A stretch of 64,000 nucleotides of DNA from Trogon surrucura (Eukaryota; Chordata; Aves; Trogoniformes; Trogonidae), in contig CM036639.1 of assembly GCA_020746105.1 (NCBI GenBank), positions 806,001 to 870,000 of the forward strand, given 5' to 3'. The position numbers were made by a program, and so were the translations under genes. Shown here piece after piece: positions 62,836-64,000 of the stretch; within the stretch, counting starts at the first letter, position 1; each line of letters begins with the position of its first letter. A model generated the notes under the pieces. It searched no databases and was not told where the DNA came from. It saw only the letters and a list, made by a program, of their open reading frames with translations.

Positions 62836-64000
62836 TGACTGCACACAGACATACACCTTCCCGAGGAAGGAGACAACCCCTCTCTGCACACTTCCTCCCT
62901 CAGCCTCTATGAGGTACAGTATTTCCTTTTCAATGCAGCGTGTGGTTGGGGAAGGGATTTTGATTTTACTGCAGTAAGGTGTGCACGAGAAGGTATGGAA
63001 ATAGATGTTGTTTAGGGTATGCAGTTCACACCAGCCCAATGCTGTGTAATTCATCTGGATGTTTTTCTGTGCCTGCAACAGTGATATTGTGGTGATTTAA
63101 AAAAGATGATGACATATGCTGTAACATGGCAACCTCTGGCACCATTTAGTTCTCCCAGAGGAGAAGAGAATCTTGAAAATTAAAGGCAATGTAAAGAATC
63201 CATTTATATGCAGAAGGCTTTGCCATTTTTAGCACCTATACTAAAAACTGTACCTTTTCAAGAACTATTTTATATAGTTCACAGTAAAGCTGTGTTACAC
63301 TCTTCAGCAAATAGAATTTGTTCTTTCATACAGACTGACTGTTATCAGCACACAATGCTATTACCGATTTACATACAAAGCACCTCTAAAACTCACTGAA
63401 CTTTGAAATAAAATGTCAAAACAATTTTCAGCGCCAAACATCAAGAAATTCAGGGCGAAAATTAGGTACTGTATCACCTTGTTGTACTTGTTAGGTATTG
63501 CAGAAATCCTGGAGGTTTATTTTAACCCCAGGCCAGACTGCTGCTGCAATCTGGTGGATCTACACAGAATTCCAATGACACGCAGCAGATATAAACCAGA
63601 CAGTTAATCCAAGTTTCTCTTTGTGTTTGGCACAAAGCAGCTAATGTATATTGACAACATTTTGTCACATAAATTCTGCAGCACCCAGGCAAAAAAAGGG
63701 ATAAGCAAAGAATACTAAGTGTTCCCTTGTGGATTAGCCAAATTTAGATTTTTCACCATAACAATGGCGTGGTAAAATTACAAGGGGTCAGTATGCTACA
63801 GGGGGAAAAAGCAGCTTATTTTACTTGCTTCGTAAGACCTGAACTAAAGAGTTTATTTTCTTAGAATTGATGGCATCATAAGAACCTACATAAAACAGTA
63901 AAATATGCAAAAGAGCATGTACTGTTTCAAGTGCTTATGGCATCTTCACCACTTGCAGTAAAATTCAGAATCAAAAAGGAAAAATAACTTTCATAAATAA
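62836..64000. other. Sequence after the CpG island
   Basis: About 1.1 kb of AT-rich DNA with no exon recognised. If the CpG island starts a gene, this would be its first intron. Confidence 0.5.

Overview
The window is a stretch of vertebrate genomic DNA, most likely from a bird, carrying six consecutive type I (acidic) keratin genes, all on the + strand. Two points suggest a bird: fragments that look like CR1 LINEs in reverse orientation, and compact introns and intergenic gaps. The gene order also matches the vertebrate type I keratin cluster read in the transcription direction: KRT9, KRT19, KRT15, KRT23, KRT20, KRT12. All names come from reading exon translations against remembered family sequences; no search was run.

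Layout. 29-4030: KRT9-like gene, whose promoter lies outside the window. 4031-12290: 8 kb gap with a 20-bp minisatellite, a 15-bp minisatellite, a CR1 fragment and a GC-rich patch. 12290-17160: KRT19. 17160-21280: gap. 21280-26390: KRT15-like. 26390-29790: short gap where mammals have KRT13, the hair keratins and the keratin-associated proteins; nothing of that kind is visible here. 29790-39400: KRT23, with a CR1 fragment in intron 3. 39400-48740: 9 kb gap. 48740-53480: KRT20. 53480-55640: gap. 55640-59710: KRT12. 59710-64000: a possible orphan keratin-tail exon and a CpG island with a possible first exon of the next gene.

Every gene has the canonical eight-exon type I keratin structure. Exons 2-5 are exactly 83, 157, 162 and 126 nt in all six. 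Exon 6 is 221 nt in four genes, 227 in KRT9 and 218 in KRT12. All introns are GT-AG, and each gene ends in a polyadenylation signal. Type I keratins pair with type II keratins, which are encoded elsewhere, to build 10-nm filaments in epithelial cells. By family knowledge the set covers basal stratified (K15), simple or glandular (K19), intestinal (K20), corneal (K12) and specialised (K9, K23) epithelia.

I saw no wholly new system. The points most worth following are the contracted K15-K23 interval, the short cysteine-ended tail of KRT9, a KRT19 that keeps a tail, and the two unexplained exon candidates after KRT12.
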